Part shown: piece by piece, positions 33,822-43,055 of the stretch
Position numbering within the stretch: position 1 is the first letter of the stretch
Layout: each line of letters opens with the position of its first letter
Assembly: GCA_001794435.1 (NCBI GenBank)
Contig: MGJU01000022.1
Location: 1-47,124, forward strand
DNA length: 47,124 nucleotides
From: Candidatus Yanofskybacteria bacterium RIFCSPHIGHO2_02_FULL_43_17
GTDB taxonomy: Bacteria > Patescibacteriota > Minisyncoccia > 2-02-FULL-40-12 > GWA2-44-9
Reading direction: 5' to 3'
Made by a program: the position numbers and the translations under genes
The notes under the pieces: generated by a model
What the model was told of the DNA's origin: nothing
Seen by the model: the letters and a program-made list of their open reading frames with translations, nothing else
Databases searched by the model: none

Positions 33822-35627
33822 ATGCGAGACGACAACCAGTTGGATGATTTTTTTGGCTTAAAAACAAAAGATGACGATGGTTCCGGCATACGAGGAACAA
33901 TCACCAAAAGAATTCAAGGAAAACTCAAAATACGGCTTATCCCCAAAGTGCTTTCGAGAAAGGAAAGATACATTGTCGCGGCCCTAATCCTTGTGATGCT
34001 GGGTTCTGTCGTTGCCATACCCTTTACCACCTATTTTCATTTTACCAAGAAAGCTCCTGATTACGGCGGAAAATTCACCGAAGGTATGGTCAACGAACCA
34101 AGACATATTAATCCCCTGCTTTCCCAGGCCAACGACACCGACCGAGATTTGGTAAGTCTAATTTATTCCGGACTCCTTGAATATAACGGCGATGGCAAGA
34201 TAGTGCCTGATCTGGCACAGTCATATGAGATATCAAGCGACGGTCTGAATTACACCGTTTTTTTGAAAGATGGCGCCTATTGGCATGACGGAAGAAAGGT
34301 TACGGCCGATGATATCATATTCACCATCCAGACGGCACAGAATTCCGATTACGGAAGCCCCCAGCGAATCAACTGGCAGGGCGTCCAAATTGAAAAAGTC
34401 AATGATCTTGCGGTGATGTTCAAGCTCCAGGCAAAATACGCCCAGTTCCTAAATAATCTGACGGTGAAGATATTACCCAAACATATCTGGCAGGATATCA
34501 AACCGATAAACTTCGCTCTTTCGGAATTTAATTTAAAACCCATCGGTTCCGGCCCTTATAAATTCGACCGCCTGAAAAAGGATAAGGACGGCAGGATACA
34601 ATCGTACCAACTATCGGCAAATAAAGAATTTTACAGAAACAGGCCGTTCATTAATGAAATAGAGATAAAATTTTACGCTTCCGAAGATGAAATGATAGAA
34701 GCCTACAACAGAAACGAGATAGAAGGGCTGGGCTTCGTGTCGCCGGATAATTTAAGGAGGGTCAAATTCAAACAGCGCCTTAACCTGAGAGAGCTTCAGC
34801 TCCCGCGTTATTTTGCTGTTTTCTTTAATCAGAACAAGAGCGCCATACTGTCGGATAAGAACATCCGTCTGGCCCTAAGCCACGCCACTGACAAAAACGC
34901 CCTGCTTGAGAAAATTTTGGAGGGTAGAGGCGTTGCCGTACATTCTCCGATGATGGGGGGGGTTCTTGATATACCCGACAGCGTCAAAAAATACGAATAC
35001 GACCCGGGGCTGGCAAAAACAATTCTTGAAACAGCCGGCTGGCTTGCCTCGCCAGAGTCACCAGACAACGGCGGCGGGTCCAAGGATGAGAACGAGGTCT
35101 TGTCCAAAAAAGGCCAGCGCCTCAAAATCAAAATAACCACATCAACCTGGCCCGAACTGGCGGAAGTTGCTAAAATAATAGAAGAACAGTGGGAAGCGCT
35201 GGGTGCAGATATTACAATTGAAGTACTGCCCACATCGGAACTCCAACAGGCAATAAGGGATAGGAATTACGAGACATTACTATTCGGAGCAGTGCTGAAT
35301 ATAGACCCTGATCCTTTCAGCTTGTGGCATTCCTCACAAAAAAGAGACCCCGGCCTAAACCTCGCCCTCTACGACAACAAGGCCGCCGACACACTTATGG
35401 AGGACGCCCGGCAGACGCTAAATCCTCTTGAGCGAGCCAAAAAATACGATGACTTCCAGAAATTAGTCATAGAAGATATCCCCGCCGTATTTCTCTATAA
35501 TCCCCCCTACATCCACGGCCAAGCCAAAAAGATAATGGGCTCGAACGGCAAGCTCATATCTCTGCCGTCGGATAGATTCATAAACATCGAGGGGTGGTAT
35601 ATAGATACGAAACGTATTTGGCGATAA
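33822..35627 (+). CDS. Peptide ABC transporter substrate-binding protein (family 5)
   Basis: The 601 residues comprise a cytoplasmic start of about 50 residues, one membrane helix (about 52-72), then an extracytoplasmic SBP_bac_5 domain. Family hallmarks are P-R-H-I-N-P-L-L, Y-S-G-L-L-E-Y, D-L-A-Q-S-Y-E-I-S, W-H-D-G-R-K-V-T-A-D-D-I-I-F-T and N-I-R-L-A-L-S-H-A-T-D-K. Such proteins capture oligopeptides for import. Here the membrane anchor replaces a lipobox, and no permease or ATPase genes lie beside it. S-P-E-S-P-D-N-G-G-G-S-K-D-E-N near residue 410 looks like an extra loop. Confidence 0.93.
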   Translation: MRDDNQLDDFFGLKTKDDDGSGIRGTITKRIQGKLKIRLIPKVLSRKERYIVAALILVMLGSVVAIPFTTYFHFTKKAPDYGGKFTEGMVNEPRHINPLLSQANDTDRDLVSLIYSGLLEYNGDGKIVPDLAQSYEISSDGLNYTVFLKDGAYWHDGRKVTADDIIFTIQTAQNSDYGSPQRINWQGVQIEKVNDLAVMFKLQAKYAQFLNNLTVKILPKHIWQDIKPINFALSEFNLKPIGSGPYKFDRLKKDKDGRIQSYQLSANKEFYRNRPFINEIEIKFYASEDEMIEAYNRNEIEGLGFVSPDNLRRVKFKQRLNLRELQLPRYFAVFFNQNKSAILSDKNIRLALSHATDKNALLEKILEGRGVAVHSPMMGGVLDIPDSVKKYEYDPGLAKTILETAGWLASPESPDNGGGSKDENEVLSKKGQRLKIKITTSTWPELAEVAKIIEEQWEALGADITIEVLPTSELQQAIRDRNYETLLFGAVLNIDPDPFSLWHSSQKRDPGLNLALYDNKAADTLMEDARQTLNPLERAKKYDDFQKLVIEDIPAVFLYNPPYIHGQAKKIMGSNGKLISLPSDRFINIEGWYIDTKRIWR

Positions 35628-35702
35628 TTGTTTACTTACGTATTGCGTATTACGCATTGAATTAATAAATTCGTAATCCGTAATTCGTAATACTCTAATT
35701 TT

Positions 35703-36713
35703 ATAAGACAACAAATTCTAAATTTCCCATCCCAATTATCTAAGGGCGCGCAAGCTGCACGAGATATTAAGATAGACAAAACCTACGAAAAGGTCGTCGT
35801 TTGCGGTATGGGCGGTTCTGCCATCGCCGGAGAAATTATTAATTTTTGGCAAGAGGTTAGCGGAATGTCTCCAACATTCTATGCACATCGCGACTATGAC
35901 CTGCCGTACTGGGTCTCAAAGAATGATCTGGTTGTGTGCATATCCTGGTCGGGCAATACTGAGGAAACTTTATCGTGCTACGAAGCCGCAATAGGATTGG
36001 GCATTCCGTCGGTTAGTATCACAACCGGCGGCAAACTGGCGGAATTGTCTAAAAAACACAAAACGCCGCTGGTCTTAATCTCCGACAAAGACATCCCCCC
36101 CAGAATGGGTGTCGGCTATATGACAGCCGCCTTATTCCAGCTGGTTGGGTTGGGAGAAAAAATCACGACAATATTGCCAGACTCGATAAAAACCGAATCG
36201 GAAGGCAAAAATTTGGCTGATAAAATAGGCAAGATGACCCCGCACCAAACTGATCCGCTGACCGCCAAAACGGGGGCGGGTTTGGTGCGGGGCAGGCCCC
36301 GCACGCCTTTGCTTTATTCTTCTTACAAATGGAGAATACTCCCCCGCCTATGGAAGATTCTGTTTAACGAAAATGATAAGATTCACGCATTCTGGAATTA
36401 TTTTCCGGGAATGGCGCATAATGAACTGGTTGGATTTGCAGATAAGGCACAAGGTCGTTTTTTCTCAGTTTTCTTTAAAGACACCGACAACGATCGGCGT
36501 CAAAATAAGAACATTGACGCCGCTATTGCAATTTTAGACAAACAGGAGTATAATTATACTATCGTTAATATCTCTTCAGCCAATAATCCTCTTGAAACAG
36601 TCCTAAGTAACTATATATTGGGCCTCTGGACAAGTTTCTATTTGGCTAAAAAACTGGGAGTAGATCCTGAAAAAACAAAACTACTTGAAGAATACAAGAA
36701 ACTCCGATACTAG
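35703..36713 (+). CDS. SIS-domain sugar isomerase (phosphoglucose/phosphomannose isomerase type)
   Basis: Sequence similar to bifunctional phosphoglucose/phosphomannose isomerases: V-C-G-M-G-G-S-A-I-A-G-E, S-W-S-G-N-T-E-E-T and M-A-H-N-E-L-V-G-F. The conserved frame is open from about 35692, and R-Q-Q-I-L-N-F-P looks like the true N-terminus, but the codon in the start position is ATA (35703). The first canonical start is ATG 35808, which would remove about 35 residues including the first strand. A repeat of the cgtaat(t/c)cgtaat type lies directly upstream. A palindromic insert (36237-36304) adds M-T-P-H-Q-T-D-P-L-T-A-K-T-G-A-G-L-V-R in the middle. Either the gene is decaying or it uses a rare start. 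Confidence 0.85.
   Translation: MRQQILNFPSQLSKGAQAARDIKIDKTYEKVVVCGMGGSAIAGEIINFWQEVSGMSPTFYAHRDYDLPYWVSKNDLVVCISWSGNTEETLSCYEAAIGLGIPSVSITTGGKLAELSKKHKTPLVLISDKDIPPRMGVGYMTAALFQLVGLGEKITTILPDSIKTESEGKNLADKIGKMTPHQTDPLTAKTGAGLVRGRPRTPLLYSSYKWRILPRLWKILFNENDKIHAFWNYFPGMAHNELVGFADKAQGRFFSVFFKDTDNDRRQNKNIDAAIAILDKQEYNYTIVNISSANNPLETVLSNYILGLWTSFYLAKKLGVDPEKTKLLEEYKKLRY
36237..36304 (+). repeat. Palindromic element inside the SIS gene
   Basis: Arms accccgcaccaaac (36237-36250) and gtttggtgcgggg (36280-36292), the same ends as the composite elements at 27057 and 40442, with shared inner tatccgctgacc-like and gggggcgg parts. A second dyad, gtgcggggc-ag-gccccgcac, follows. The reading frame is kept. 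Confidence 0.9.
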
Positions 36714-36731
36714 ATTATATTTTATCTTCTT

Positions 36732-36815
36732 GGGCGAGTGGTGGAACTGGCAGACACGTACGGTTCAGGGCCGTATGGACGCAAGTCCGTGGAGGTTCAA
36801 ATCCTCTCTCGCCCA
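36732..36815 (+). tRNA. tRNA-Leu(CAG)
   Basis: A class II tRNA with acceptor gggcgag/ctcgccc, D arm with ggtggaactgg, anticodon stem-loop tacgg-TTCAGGG-ccgta (CAG), a variable arm and T arm gaggttcaaatcctc. CCA is not encoded. Confidence 0.95.
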
Positions 36816-36904
36816 CATAATATTAATACTCTTAATCAATCACTAACGTTATTGAGAAGGTCACTCATACTTTCTCAAAAGTTTTGGTTCGAATAAGGAA
36901 CACA

Positions 36905-38866
36905 ATGGAACAAAATAATAATTCGTTTCCAGAAATCATCTTGGCTTCTGCTGGTCGCAAAGAAGGATCCGCGCATTCTCCGAGAGGAGCCCGTGCAGAG
37001 CCGGGTCTGGGTAGTCGGATCTCCGTAGAGACAACCCCCGGGACAAGCAGCTCCGGTTCTCACGGCCACAGCCACCGAAAGCCTGGAAGCGGTTCAAGGA
37101 GACAAGAAAGAGACGCAAAGCGCCGATGGATGAAACCCACCGTACGCAAGGTCAGGGTTTTGCGCGCAGAAAAATTCGAAGAAGCCGAAAGACCGAGAGA
37201 GGGCGGTTTGAAAATAATCCACTTCGGCGGATTGGGTGAAATTGGCCGCAATATGTCGGCCATTCAGTACGACGACGAGATAATTCTCATAGACGCCGGG
37301 ATAAGTTTCCCTAACGAACAGATGCCCGGCATTGATTTCATTTTGCCGAACGTCGGATACCTGGCAGGCAAAGAGCATATGGTCAAAGCGATGTTCTTTA
37401 CCCACGGACACATGGACCATATCGGCGCCCTGCCGTTCCTGCTGAACAAGATCGGCGACCCCGACTTCTATGCCGCTCCTTTGACAAAAGCCATTCTTAT
37501 TAAAAGACTGGACGAATACAAAGACAGGAAACCGGTTAACATAATCCAGATAGAAGCCGGAGAAGAAATAAAAATAAGCGACAAGCTTTCGGTAAAGGTC
37601 CTTCGAGTAAGCCACAGTATCCCCGATGACCTTCAGATAGTTGTCCAAACGCCTCTTGGGAAAATAGTGCATACTTCCGATTATAAATTCGACGAAACAC
37701 CGGTAAACGACAGACCGGCTCAAATAGAAGAGATGCAAAAGCTTGGTGACGAAAAGGAAGTTCTGTTGATGATGTCCGATTCTACCGGCGCAGAAAATGA
37801 GGGCCACTCTTTATCAGAACAGGACATAACTCAAAACCTGGAAAAGATCTTCACCGATGCGACCGGGATGCTAATCATCGGCACTTTCGCCTCTCTCATA
37901 AACCGCATCCAGCAGATAATCACCATATCGGAAAAATTCGGCCGAAAGGTTGTGGTTGACGGATATTCGATGAAAACCAACGTAGAGATAACCAAACGGC
38001 TTGGCTACCTCAAAATGCAAAAGGGTACGCAAATAAGCATGGATGAGATCGACCGCTATCCGAGAGAGAAAGTGACCGCCATTGTCACCGGCGCCCAGGG
38101 CGAAGGCAATGCCGTGCTAATGCGCATCGCTAACGGCGAACACCGGCACATCCTTCCTCGCAAACACGACACTTTTGTTTTCTCGTCATCGGTCATTCCC
38201 GGCAACGAGAGAAATGTCCAGTTCCTGAAAGACCAGCTTTACCGCAACGGCGTCAGGGTCTATAACTACAAAATGATGGATATTCACGCCGGCGGACACG
38301 GCAACAAAGAAGACTTGCGCACGATGCTGAAGCTGATAAGGCCCAAATTTTTAATGCCTATTCACGGCCAGTATTCAATGATGGTTAACCATGGTTTTCT
38401 TGGCAACGAAGAGGGTGTGCCGGAAGAAAACGTCATCATTGCCGACAACGGCACCATAGTTAACTTGGAAAAGGACAAGTTCTGGTTTGAAAAAGAGAAA
38501 GCCCCGTCCGACTACATATTCGTCGACGGCCTTGGTATTGGAGACATCGGCAATGTTGTTTTAAGAGACAGACAGATTCTTTCTGAAGACGGGATGTTCG
38601 TTGTTGTCGCTTTGGTTGATCACGCCACTCACACTGTAAGAGGCAGTCCCGATATTATCTCCCGCGGATTCATTTATCTGAAAGAAAACAGAGAACTCCT
38701 GATGCAGGTCAGAAAGAAAATACGCCAGATAGTTGAGAGCCAAAAAAACGTTCGCGAGCCAAACCTTGCCGACATTAAAGATCAGCTCCGAAATCAAATT
38801 GGTCTGTTTTTGTTCCAAAAAACTCAACGCAGACCCATGGTACTGCCGGTTGTCATTGAGGTGTAA
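36905..38866 (+). CDS. rnj: Ribonuclease J
   Basis: RNase J is a metallo-beta-lactamase-fold endo/5'-exoribonuclease for mRNA decay and rRNA maturation. Motifs: G-G-L-G-E-I-G-R-N-M, F-T-H-G-H-M-D-H-I-G-A-L (HxHxDH), V-S-H-S-I-P-D, H-T-S-D-Y-K-F, S-D-S-T-G-A-E-N and H-A-G-G-H-G-N-K-E-D-L. The first 105 residues or so are an extra Ser/Gly/Arg/His-rich, basic region, probably disordered and possibly RNA-binding. ATG 36905 has AAGGA seven bases upstream. It follows tRNA-Leu. Confidence 0.96.
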   Translation: MEQNNNSFPEIILASAGRKEGSAHSPRGARAEPGLGSRISVETTPGTSSSGSHGHSHRKPGSGSRRQERDAKRRWMKPTVRKVRVLRAEKFEEAERPREGGLKIIHFGGLGEIGRNMSAIQYDDEIILIDAGISFPNEQMPGIDFILPNVGYLAGKEHMVKAMFFTHGHMDHIGALPFLLNKIGDPDFYAAPLTKAILIKRLDEYKDRKPVNIIQIEAGEEIKISDKLSVKVLRVSHSIPDDLQIVVQTPLGKIVHTSDYKFDETPVNDRPAQIEEMQKLGDEKEVLLMMSDSTGAENEGHSLSEQDITQNLEKIFTDATGMLIIGTFASLINRIQQIITISEKFGRKVVVDGYSMKTNVEITKRLGYLKMQKGTQISMDEIDRYPREKVTAIVTGAQGEGNAVLMRIANGEHRHILPRKHDTFVFSSSVIPGNERNVQFLKDQLYRNGVRVYNYKMMDIHAGGHGNKEDLRTMLKLIRPKFLMPIHGQYSMMVNHGFLGNEEGVPEENVIIADNGTIVNLEKDKFWFEKEKAPSDYIFVDGLGIGDIGNVVLRDRQILSEDGMFVVVALVDHATHTVRGSPDIISRGFIYLKENRELLMQVRKKIRQIVESQKNVREPNLADIKDQLRNQIGLFLFQKTQRRPMVLPVVIEV

Positions 38867-38913
38867 AGGATTAAAATTACGAATTGCGTATTGCGAATTA
38901 CGTATTAAGGGAA

Positions 38914-38943
38914 CTAAAAAATCTCCTTTCGGAGATTTTTTAG
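38914..38943. terminator. Bidirectional terminator after RNase J
   Basis: ctaaaaaatctcc/ggagattttttag with loop tttc: a perfect stem flanked by A and T tracts between converging genes. A short attacgaattgcg-type repeat lies upstream (38877-38907). Confidence 0.9.
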
Positions 38944-38981
38944 TTTTATAAACCGTAATACCTGCTTCTTAATACGAACTT

Positions 38982-40412
38982 CTATCTAGTAAACCTAAAC
39001 GTTGAGAGGATTTGATCAATTATGTTGAGGTCTAGGGGCAATACATTAAAACATGCACTAAAATTAAAATGTAAATATTTATCTTTCATGCCAACATCAA
39101 CGACCTCACCACCACAAGGACCGTCACCGGCTCCAAATCGATAAGCCGTGATTCCATCTAGAATAATCTTTTTTGCCTCTTTCTCGGTAATTACATCTCC
39201 CCCGGCAATTAATCTTTGTGGATCTAGTGTACGATCAAAGATCGAGATGCTAAAACCAGCATAAGATTCATTCGGATTCATAAAATCCATATCAAAGATA
39301 GTGCTGCCATATAATTGTCCGTTTTTAATAATTAATTGGTTGGGATATTTAAACTCAAATCCATATTCTTCGTTGCGGTAGGTTTTCCACGTATAAGTAT
39401 CTGCATAATTGATGAGCTTAAAGGTTGAGAGGATTTGAATTTGCTCTGAAGTAAGTTTTGATTTGTCGTAGGCTGTCTCGAAAGAAAGAACCCAGAAAGG
39501 CCCTACTGTGCCAATTTCAACTGCATAATTTTGCCCCGCACCCCCAAATAATACCTCCGTGGCCTTAGCGCCTGAAATAATTAAAGGTCCTATTTTTGGT
39601 CCACGATCAGAACCCATTCCTCCCCAGGTAGTCCCATCTTTAAAATAAGACACGAGGAGATCCCTCGAATATCCGGGATCAACAGTTCCATCATTAATCC
39701 CCTTGATCGTAGCAGGACTTTGCAAAGAAATAGTTAAATCAGCAAGACCGGTAGGATCATCTTTTGTTCCAGTTTTAACCTCCCAATCCCCCGGATACTT
39801 AAACTCAAATCCATATTCGGTGTTAGTGTAGGTTTTCCAATCAGTAGGAACCTGAGAAATTACATTTAAGCGAGATTCAATCTTGCCATATTCAGCATAT
39901 TCAAGTCCATCCCAAATCAAAATCTTTCTATCGGGATAGTACTGAGAGGAAATACTTCTATTTTTATTTAGCCCTATATCAACAACCCCGGTTATAGTAT
40001 TATTTTTGCAAGAATAAGAGCCCTCCTCACGCAAATCCGAATATATCCGCTCAAAACGGCCATCGCGAAGAGTTACGAATCGATAGTCCGATACCATCCC
40101 TATTGGTGGCCTATTCTCATCAAATTTATCAACTGACCTAAAAACTGTTAAGTCGATTGAATCACAGTCATCCAGCTTAACTATCGGACTCACCGACGGT
40201 AAGGGTTTTAACAAATCCCCGAATGGCCATAAAGCCAGAGAATACGAAAATACAATATATCCGACAATAACGACGACCAGTCCGATAACGACGAGCCTAG
40301 GATTGAAAGATTTGTGAGGCGACTCTCCGTCTGAGACGGTCGGAGGCACTTGAGGCGCCTCAGGATTAATATTTGGTACAGCGGGTTGGTTTTGTTCGTT
40401 TATGTTGGCCAT
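38982..40412 (-). CDS. Membrane-anchored protein with two PsbP-like repeats
   Basis: The 476 residues comprise a Pro-rich cytoplasmic start (about 1-38), one membrane helix (about 40-63) and then an extracytoplasmic region. Two copies of a domain beginning W-K-T-Y-x-N-x-E-Y-G-F-E-F-K-Y-P and ending I-L-S-T-F occupy about 195-335 and 345-476. This opening is common in surface proteins of Parcubacteria-type genomes and resembles PsbP-like folds. The function is unknown. Confidence 0.75.
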   Translation of the reverse strand: MANINEQNQPAVPNINPEAPQVPPTVSDGESPHKSFNPRLVVIGLVVVIVGYIVFSYSLALWPFGDLLKPLPSVSPIVKLDDCDSIDLTVFRSVDKFDENRPPIGMVSDYRFVTLRDGRFERIYSDLREEGSYSCKNNTITGVVDIGLNKNRSISSQYYPDRKILIWDGLEYAEYGKIESRLNVISQVPTDWKTYTNTEYGFEFKYPGDWEVKTGTKDDPTGLADLTISLQSPATIKGINDGTVDPGYSRDLLVSYFKDGTTWGGMGSDRGPKIGPLIISGAKATEVLFGGAGQNYAVEIGTVGPFWVLSFETAYDKSKLTSEQIQILSTFKLINYADTYTWKTYRNEEYGFEFKYPNQLIIKNGQLYGSTIFDMDFMNPNESYAGFSISIFDRTLDPQRLIAGGDVITEKEAKKIILDGITAYRFGAGDGPCGGEVVDVGMKDKYLHFNFSACFNVLPLDLNIIDQILSTFRFTR

Positions 40413-40441
40413 ACTATTTATTATACCACACCAAATGGATT

Positions 40442-40626
40442 ACCCCGCACCAAACTTATCCGCTGACCCGTTCGATTATACTCAGGGTCATCCTGAGCGT
40501 AGTCGAATGGATGACCGCCATCCGCCAGCTGGCGGAAGAAAGGGGGCGGGTTTGGTGCGGGGTTATTGTTTCTAGCTCAATTCATCTCCGCCCTAACGGG
40601 CGGAGTATTCTTAAGAGAAACAATAA
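40442..40626. repeat. Composite palindromic element, copy 2
   Basis: A 185-bp element nearly identical to 27057-27267 but lacking the 26-bp nested palindrome, and with cttaaga for cttgaga in module two. It lies between the promoter side of the PsbP-like gene and the terminator of the aminotransferase gene. Confidence 0.9.
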
Positions 40627-40664
40627 AAAGCCCCGCCCATGCTTTGGTAAAGCTACGGCGAGGC
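40624..40664 (-). terminator. Terminator of the aminotransferase gene
   Basis: Stem gcctcgcc/gggcgggg(c) plus inner gcttt/aaagc, followed by TTTTTATTG on the minus strand. It abuts the composite repeat. Confidence 0.65.
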
Positions 40665-40692
40665 AAGCCCCCGTCATTGCGGAGCCAATACT

Positions 40693-41904
40693 CTAAAGAA
40701 GGGCTTTTTTTAACAATTCTAATCCCCAATGAAGCTCTTCTCTCGTTATAGTAAGTGGCGGAGCCAAACGAATTACATCGGTTCGCGCCTCCTTACAGAG
40801 CATACCGTTCCTAACCAAGCGTTGCGAGAGCTTGTGAGCGTTCGGACCGCCCTCTTTAATCACGACTCCGATCATTAATCCTCGTCCCCGGACTTCTTTA
40901 ACACATGGACTCCGCATATCTTTTAGATCATTCATAAAATCTCTTCCTAAATTAAAAGCTCTATCCACAAGATGTTCATCTACAAGCACTCTCAAAGATT
41001 CGCGAGCCACATGACAACCGAGCGGATTTCCGCCGAATGTACTTCCATGATCTGCGGGCTTAATTGTCATTAATAACTCACGGGACCCAACAACTGCTGA
41101 TACAGGCATAAAACCGCCTCCAAGAGCCTTGCCCAATATCAGGACATCGGGCTTTACATCCTCATAATTACAGGCGAACATTTTGCCCGTACGCGCGAGA
41201 CCAGTCTGAATCTCGTCTGCCATAAGAAGAACATTATTCTCAGTACACACCTTACGGCATGCCCTGAGATATCCCACCGGTGGAACATTAATGCCACCCT
41301 CTCCCTGAATCGGCTCAACAAGAAATGCTGCCGTATTGGGGGTAATAGCGTCTTTCAACGCCTGAACATCACCAAAGGGCACAACCTTAAACCCGGGCGT
41401 GTGGGGTCCGAAATTATTCTTATACTGAGGCTCGGTTGAAAAACTGACTATCGTAATAGTCCGGCCATGAAAATTACCACCGCAAACAATTATTTCTGCT
41501 CTGTCTCTCTTAATCTTCTTCTTTTTATAAGCCCACTTGCGGGCCAGCTTAAGAGCAGTTTCAACCGCCTCAGCCCCCGTATTCATAATAAGGGACATTT
41601 CCATCCCGCAAAACCTCGCCAGTTCATAAGAAAATATCATCTTTTCTTCTGAATAAAAAGCGCCGGGAAGATTTGGCAGTCTGCATGCTTGCTCAATTAA
41701 TGCCCTGAGAATTCTTGGATGAGCATGCCCAAAGCTCAATGCCGAATAAGAGCTAAGCATATCAAGGTATTTTTTACCCGATACATCCTGAACCCAGGAA
41801 CCCTTACCGCTTCTGCCGATAAAACCCGAGAAGGGCTTATAATTATGCGCAACATGAGCATCATACAATTTAAGCAATTCAGCCTTAGTAAATTCCCGTT
41901 CCAT
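40693..41904 (-). CDS. rocD: Class III aminotransferase, ornithine aminotransferase-like
   Basis: A PLP enzyme of about 403 residues. It shows the PLP-phosphate site N-T-G-A-E-A-V-E-T-A, the cofactor-stacking G-N-F-H-G-R-T-I-T, L-M-A-D-E-I-Q-T-G (Asp to the pyridine N), catalytic Lys in L-G-K-A-L-G-G-G and G-S-T-F-G-G-N-P-L. The sequence is closest in style to ornithine delta-aminotransferase (ornithine to glutamate semialdehyde); acetylornithine or GABA aminotransferases are alternatives. ATG 41904 has AAGGAG upstream. No arginine pathway neighbours. Confidence 0.88.
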   Translation of the reverse strand: MEREFTKAELLKLYDAHVAHNYKPFSGFIGRSGKGSWVQDVSGKKYLDMLSSYSALSFGHAHPRILRALIEQACRLPNLPGAFYSEEKMIFSYELARFCGMEMSLIMNTGAEAVETALKLARKWAYKKKKIKRDRAEIIVCGGNFHGRTITIVSFSTEPQYKNNFGPHTPGFKVVPFGDVQALKDAITPNTAAFLVEPIQGEGGINVPPVGYLRACRKVCTENNVLLMADEIQTGLARTGKMFACNYEDVKPDVLILGKALGGGFMPVSAVVGSRELLMTIKPADHGSTFGGNPLGCHVARESLRVLVDEHLVDRAFNLGRDFMNDLKDMRSPCVKEVRGRGLMIGVVIKEGGPNAHKLSQRLVRNGMLCKEARTDVIRLAPPLTITREELHWGLELLKKALL

Positions 41905-42053
41905 AAATCTCCTTTTTAAAAGTACCTCTGTCAACGTCCGTATTTATATCATACAATCAGCCCGATAGCCAACCCTAGCACCCACCCTCTGGCTGATTTT
42001 ATAAATTTTATGTATCATGGGGTCAGATATTTAATCAGTTTTTCTAAATTATT

Positions 42054-43055
42054 ATGGCAAAAATATTTTCCGGCATCCGTCCGTCAGGCAAGCTTCATCT
42101 GGGCAATTATCTCGGAGCAATAAAAAACTGGCTAGAGCTTCAAAACGACTCTGAACAAGCTATTTTTGCCGTAGTTGATTATCATGGCATTACGACCCCC
42201 TACGACTCAACAACATATAAACAACAAGTTAACGATGTTGTCTTGGATTATCTTGCCGCCGGTATTGATCCCGATAAATCACTGCTTATCCGCCAGTCTA
42301 AAGTACCACAACATACCGAATTGGCCTGGATATTTAACACAATCACTCCGATCGGTTGGCTCGACAGACTGCCCAATTACAGAGAAAAGCTCGATCAAGT
42401 CGAACATTCCAGCGATATATCTGCAAAAAGCTATCAAAACAATCTGGCTCTCCTCGCCTACCCCGTTTTAATGGCCGCCGATATACTGCTTTATAAATCA
42501 AGCCTTGTTCCCGTCGGCGATGATCAGAAACAGCATATTGACCTTACAAACGAAATTGGATCCAAATTTAATCATCTCTTCGGCGAAGTTTTTCCGAATG
42601 TTAAAACCCATATCGTTCAAGGGGCCAGAATAATGTCGCTTCAGGATCCGACAAAGAAAATGTCTAAGACTGGTGACGATGGAATCGCCCTCTCCGATGA
42701 ACCGGACGTCATCCGTGCCAAGATAAAGAAGGCTGTCACCGATTCCGGCAAAGAAGTTAAATACGATGAAAAAGAAAAGCCGGCGATTTCAAACCTGCTC
42801 ACCATCTATCACCTGCTTTCAGGTAAGGAGGTCAATGCCATTGAAAAGGAGTATGGGGGCAAGTCATATGTTGAATTCAAAAATGATTTAGCCGAAGTTG
42901 TAGTTAGTTTTCTCAAACCGTTCCAGGAGAAAAAAAAAGAATTTGAGAATAATCCTAAGGGGATAATGAAAATACTTGAGGTATCGGAAGAAAAAGCCCG
43001 CAAACTTGCTGATAACACCCTCGTCGAAATAAAAGATAAAATGGGACTACTGTAA
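42054..43055 (+). CDS. trpS: Tryptophanyl-tRNA synthetase
   Basis: A class I synthetase charging tRNA-Trp. The HIGH-type motif is in G-I-R-P-S-G-K-L-H-L-G-N-Y, the KMSKS motif is K-K-M-S-K-T-G, and D-D-Q-K-Q-H is the tRNA/ATP-pocket motif. The length of 333 is normal. It overlaps the convergent HAD gene by nine bases at the 3' end. Confidence 0.97.
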   Translation: MAKIFSGIRPSGKLHLGNYLGAIKNWLELQNDSEQAIFAVVDYHGITTPYDSTTYKQQVNDVVLDYLAAGIDPDKSLLIRQSKVPQHTELAWIFNTITPIGWLDRLPNYREKLDQVEHSSDISAKSYQNNLALLAYPVLMAADILLYKSSLVPVGDDQKQHIDLTNEIGSKFNHLFGEVFPNVKTHIVQGARIMSLQDPTKKMSKTGDDGIALSDEPDVIRAKIKKAVTDSGKEVKYDEKEKPAISNLLTIYHLLSGKEVNAIEKEYGGKSYVEFKNDLAEVVVSFLKPFQEKKKEFENNPKGIMKILEVSEEKARKLADNTLVEIKDKMGLL

